From positions 1-7,565 of the forward strand of contig JACTVF010000110.1 in the NCBI GenBank assembly GCA_019695435.1: a stretch of 7,565 nucleotides of DNA, given 5' to 3'. Both the position numbers and the translations under genes were made by a program. This DNA comes from Methanoregulaceae archaeon. GTDB lineage: Archaea; Halobacteriota; Methanomicrobia; Methanomicrobiales; Methanospirillaceae. Positions 5,537 to 7,565 of the stretch are shown piece after piece; the stretch's first letter is position 1, and each line of letters opens with the position of its first letter. The notes under the pieces were generated by a model. That model made no database searches and was not told the origin of the DNA. It saw nothing but the letters and a program-made list of their open reading frames with translations.

Positions 5537-6556
5537 TCAGCGGGAATTTTTCCTGATCTTGCTGTTGGCGAGTTTCTCGATTGCAGAAACATCTACACTC
5601 TTCTCGGTTACGAGCCTGTGGTTGCGGATTGCGCTCTCCACGAATCCTTTACCGGTGTCGTTCCGGATAATCAGGGTTGTCGATCCCGCAGGACTCCCGA
5701 CTGCCCCGGCCGACAGATCGGCGCAGAGTGATGAGAAGTCCGTGCAGATACGGCAGCCCGGCCGGATCGTCTCCTCAAGATCCGCGAGCGGAACTGAGAG
5801 ATGCGTGCCATCCTGCTTCAAGATGTCCAGCTTGCCTTTCACATCCAGTTTCTTGATCTCGTGCGGCGCAAGTTTGTAGTGTTTCTCCAGCTTGCCGTAC
5901 ACGAGCGCTGCATAATCAAAAGTCTCCGTGCAGAAGAGGCCGACAACAAGCCGGATCGCCTTTGCGTACGGGCGCAGGAGATCGTTCTCGCTTGCCCGGA
6001 TCCGGGCGGCGGCCTGCACGGCGCAGGGCACACCGACGATTGCCACTTTTGTGTACTTACGCGTGATCGCGGCATCCTTGAGTGCTGCAAGGAGCGGCAC
6101 CCACCAGCTGTACCGGCTGCCAGCTTCATGGATGAGGACGTCTGACTTTGTTATGACGACTGAAGTCGGTTTAAGGGTCCAGGGATCTTCGGTCACAGTG
6201 ACCACGGCATCGATCAGCCCCTCGTCGAGGGCGTTTGAAAGAATTGCTGTAACTGCTCCGCCACTCTGCCGGTGCGGGATCTCAAAGGCCGCTTTTGCCG
6301 AGAGCAGTTCAATGTGAGCGCCCAGCGTATCTTTCGGCTGGTCCCCGATCCTCGGGCAGACGTCGTAGCAGGCACCGCAGGGGACGCTATCGGTCGCCTG
6401 CTTGCAGTAGCCGTTGCTCTTCGGGCTTACCACCAGCTCCCCTTCCGCAAAGGAGAGGGCATCGGCCGGGCAGACGGCGACACAGGCACCGCATCCCGAA
6501 CATTTCTTTGTGTCCCAGACCTCGCTTTTCAAATCGAGATAACTTTTTTCTGCCAT
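5537..6556 (-). CDS. FrhB/FpoF-family F420-type iron-sulfur flavoprotein, glutamate synthase-linked
   Basis: 339-residue protein of the coenzyme F420 hydrogenase/dehydrogenase beta subunit family. These proteins carry FAD and iron-sulfur clusters and pass hydride from F420H2 into or out of a partner enzyme. The N-terminus is a two-cluster ferredoxin domain: C19-x2-C22-x2-C25-x3-C29-P, then C51 with C60-x2-C63-x3-C67-P. The FrhB core follows, with QSGGAVTAIL (97-106), GVPC (175-178), GLFCTETFDY (206-215) and the C268-x2-C271 DF...ADLSAGAVGS segment. Length and domain order resemble FpoF. I chose the ATG at 6556 because GGAGTGA, which spans the stop of the preceding gene, lies 5 nt upstream; a GTG at 6565 is less likely. 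It follows the GXGXG gene by 5 nt, so it is the last gene of the operon. It probably feeds electrons to glutamate synthase (inference); direct proof of F420 use is lacking. Confidence 0.87.
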   Translation of the reverse strand: MAEKSYLDLKSEVWDTKKCSGCGACVAVCPADALSFAEGELVVSPKSNGYCKQATDSVPCGACYDVCPRIGDQPKDTLGAHIELLSAKAAFEIPHRQSGGAVTAILSNALDEGLIDAVVTVTEDPWTLKPTSVVITKSDVLIHEAGSRYSWWVPLLAALKDAAITRKYTKVAIVGVPCAVQAAARIRASENDLLRPYAKAIRLVVGLFCTETFDYAALVYGKLEKHYKLAPHEIKKLDVKGKLDILKQDGTHLSVPLADLEETIRPGCRICTDFSSLCADLSAGAVGSPAGSTTLIIRNDTGKGFVESAIRNHRLVTEKSVDVSAIEKLANSKIRKNSR

Positions 6557-6561
6557 TGCCG

Positions 6562-7305
6562 TCACTCCGGTGTATACTTGCTTGCAAACGGCCGTGCGCT
6601 CGCTGCTGCGATCCGGGAGTATCCCGCGGCAAGGAGCGGGGCCGGATCTATCCCGAACACCTTTGCAAAATCCTCAATGATGGGTTGTATCATCGCCATC
6701 TGCTCGGCAGTCGCCGGCAGCTGCTTTGCCCCGACCCCAAGGTACTTCTCATCTACTTTCCCGCGGACAAAGATCTCACCGCCATGGATGCCGCTCCCGA
6801 CACCGCGCTCTGCGACCGGTACCTGTCCGTTGAGGCCAAGGACAATCAGGAGGCCCCCTGCCATATATTCGCCAAGGAATGCACGGGAGGAACCGCCGAC
6901 CACAAGGATCGGCCGCTTCTCCCTGTACTGTTTCATGTGGATGCCGCCGCGGTAGCCGATGTTGTCCCGCACATAGACCCGGCCGCCCCGCATGCTATGG
7001 GCGGTCGCGTCGCCCGCGCTGCCGTGGATGATCAGCTTGCCCTTGTCCATCGTGTTGCCCGGCGCATGATCGGCATTGCCATGGACAATGATGGTCGGGC
7101 CGCTCATGAACATCGCAAGGTCGCCGCCCGGGACACCGTTCACCGTGATCGTCACGCCGTCTCCCTTGAGGCCGTCCCCGATAAACCGCTGGCCGAGCAC
7201 GTTGTCGATCACGATCTCCTTGGCGCCGTCACTGACTGCTTTACGGATCTGCTGGTTGAGCGGGGTGTAGTGCAGATCTTTTGCATCGATGCGTACTTCT
7301 GCCAT
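6562..7305 (-). CDS. Glutamate synthase GXGXG (C-terminal alpha) domain subunit
   Basis: A stand-alone version of the C-terminal beta-helix of the large glutamate synthase subunit, 247 residues. In the fused bacterial enzyme this domain is structural and helps hold the amidotransferase and FMN domains together. The glycine-rich repeats are plain: GPTIIVHGNADHAPGNTM, KLIIHGSAGDATAHSMRGG and IGYRGGIHM, followed by VVGGSSRAFLGEYMAGG and GVGSGIHGGEIFVRGKV. In many archaea glutamate synthase is encoded as separate amidotransferase, FMN/synthase and GXGXG genes, which fits this order. The ATG at 7305 lies 3 nt after the stop of the upstream synthase gene, with GGGAG about 8 nt before it. Tungsten or molybdenum formylmethanofuran dehydrogenase subunit C shares the same fold, but the neighbours argue for glutamate synthase. 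Confidence 0.9.
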   Translation of the reverse strand: MAEVRIDAKDLHYTPLNQQIRKAVSDGAKEIVIDNVLGQRFIGDGLKGDGVTITVNGVPGGDLAMFMSGPTIIVHGNADHAPGNTMDKGKLIIHGSAGDATAHSMRGGRVYVRDNIGYRGGIHMKQYREKRPILVVGGSSRAFLGEYMAGGLLIVLGLNGQVPVAERGVGSGIHGGEIFVRGKVDEKYLGVGAKQLPATAEQMAMIQPIIEDFAKVFGIDPAPLLAAGYSRIAAASARPFASKYTPE

Positions 7306-7308
7306 CGT

Positions 7309-7565
7309 TCACGCTCCCACGGTCTTGACATCAAGAACCTGGAGGAGGCCCTCGTCCAGCATGTAGCCCCGGAGCCGGTCGCGGTTGCCCCGCAGGCTCT
7401 CGATACTGTTGATGCCGGCCGCACCCATGAGTTCCGCGATCTCGTCGGTCCATGCGTGGATCAGGTTTGCCACCTGCACCGCGTTTGTCTCGGGGTCGAG
7501 CCTCTTCGTGAGCTCCGGCTTCTGGGTCGCGATCCCCCACGCGCAATTGCCCCGGTTACAGGTAC
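7309..7565 (-). CDS. gltB: Glutamate synthase, FMN/Fe-S central domain subunit (C-terminal 84 residues)
   Basis: Only the 3' end is in the window. The frame reads CNRGNCAWGIATQ at the edge. This matches the last two cysteines of the [3Fe-4S] site of glutamate synthase (C-x4-C followed by GxATQ); the first cysteine lies off the right edge. Then comes the helical tail with WTDEIAELMGAAGINSIESL, RGNRDRLRGYMLDEGLLQV and the stop at 7309-7311. In the full protein this domain binds FMN and converts 2-oxoglutarate plus ammonia, channelled from glutamine, to glutamate. It is the first visible gene of the operon, only 3 nt from the GXGXG gene. Its start, any N-terminal ferredoxin domain, the amidotransferase gene and the promoter are outside the window. 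Confidence 0.9.
   Translation of the reverse strand, partial: TCNRGNCAWGIATQKPELTKRLDPETNAVQVANLIHAWTDEIAELMGAAGINSIESLRGNRDRLRGYMLDEGLLQVLDVKTVGA

Noticed and set aside
5801..6955. Plus-strand open frames across the glt operon
   Set aside because: Antisense to the FrhB-like and GXGXG genes, without family signatures or ribosome binding sites.

Overview
The window reads as the chromosome of a methanogenic archaeon, most likely in or near the Methanomicrobiales (Methanoregula-like). The support is a class I archaeal CCA-adding enzyme, an archaeal-type ThpR, a class III ribonucleotide reductase paired with a glutaredoxin, glutamate synthase split into separate domain genes, an F420-type FrhB/FpoF-family flavoprotein, AGGTGA-type ribosome binding sites and TATA-like promoters. 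Genus-level placement is inference; no rRNA or mcr gene is in view.

Layout. Positions 1-2043 (minus strand) hold a glutaredoxin/NrdH gene overlapping by ATGA with nrdD, the anaerobic ribonucleotide reductase, whose 3' end lies off the left edge. A short divergent promoter region (about 2044-2167) separates them from a plus-strand RNA operon, thpR-cca (2168-4104), again with overlapping genes. Positions 4105-4858 are gene-poor. They hold a terminator-like hairpin, a long 53-nt imperfect stem-loop, an apparent remnant of the C-terminus of a family B DNA polymerase (minus strand), and then about 380 nt with many inverted repeats but no convincing gene. Positions 4859-5197 (minus) encode a PII signal protein of the GlnK type with its own promoter and a palindrome at the expected operator position. 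A roughly 340-nt intergenic stretch with T-tract termination signals and GC-rich palindromes follows. From 5537 to the right edge (minus) is a compact glutamate synthase operon, read from the right: the end of the FMN/Fe-S central domain subunit, the GXGXG C-terminal domain subunit, and an FrhB/FpoF-like subunit with two 4Fe-4S motifs.

How the parts fit. The right half is a nitrogen-assimilation neighbourhood: glutamate synthase makes glutamate from glutamine and 2-oxoglutarate, and PII senses 2-oxoglutarate and adenylate status. The FrhB-like subunit sits where a GltD-type NAD(P)H subunit might be expected, so reduced F420 or ferredoxin is the likely electron donor (inference). The left half pairs NrdD with a probable dedicated thiol reductant. 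The middle operon handles tRNA 3' CCA ends and RNA cyclic phosphate chemistry. The least explained DNA is the block 4105-4858, where a polymerase fragment and several hairpins suggest old rearrangement or a degraded element.
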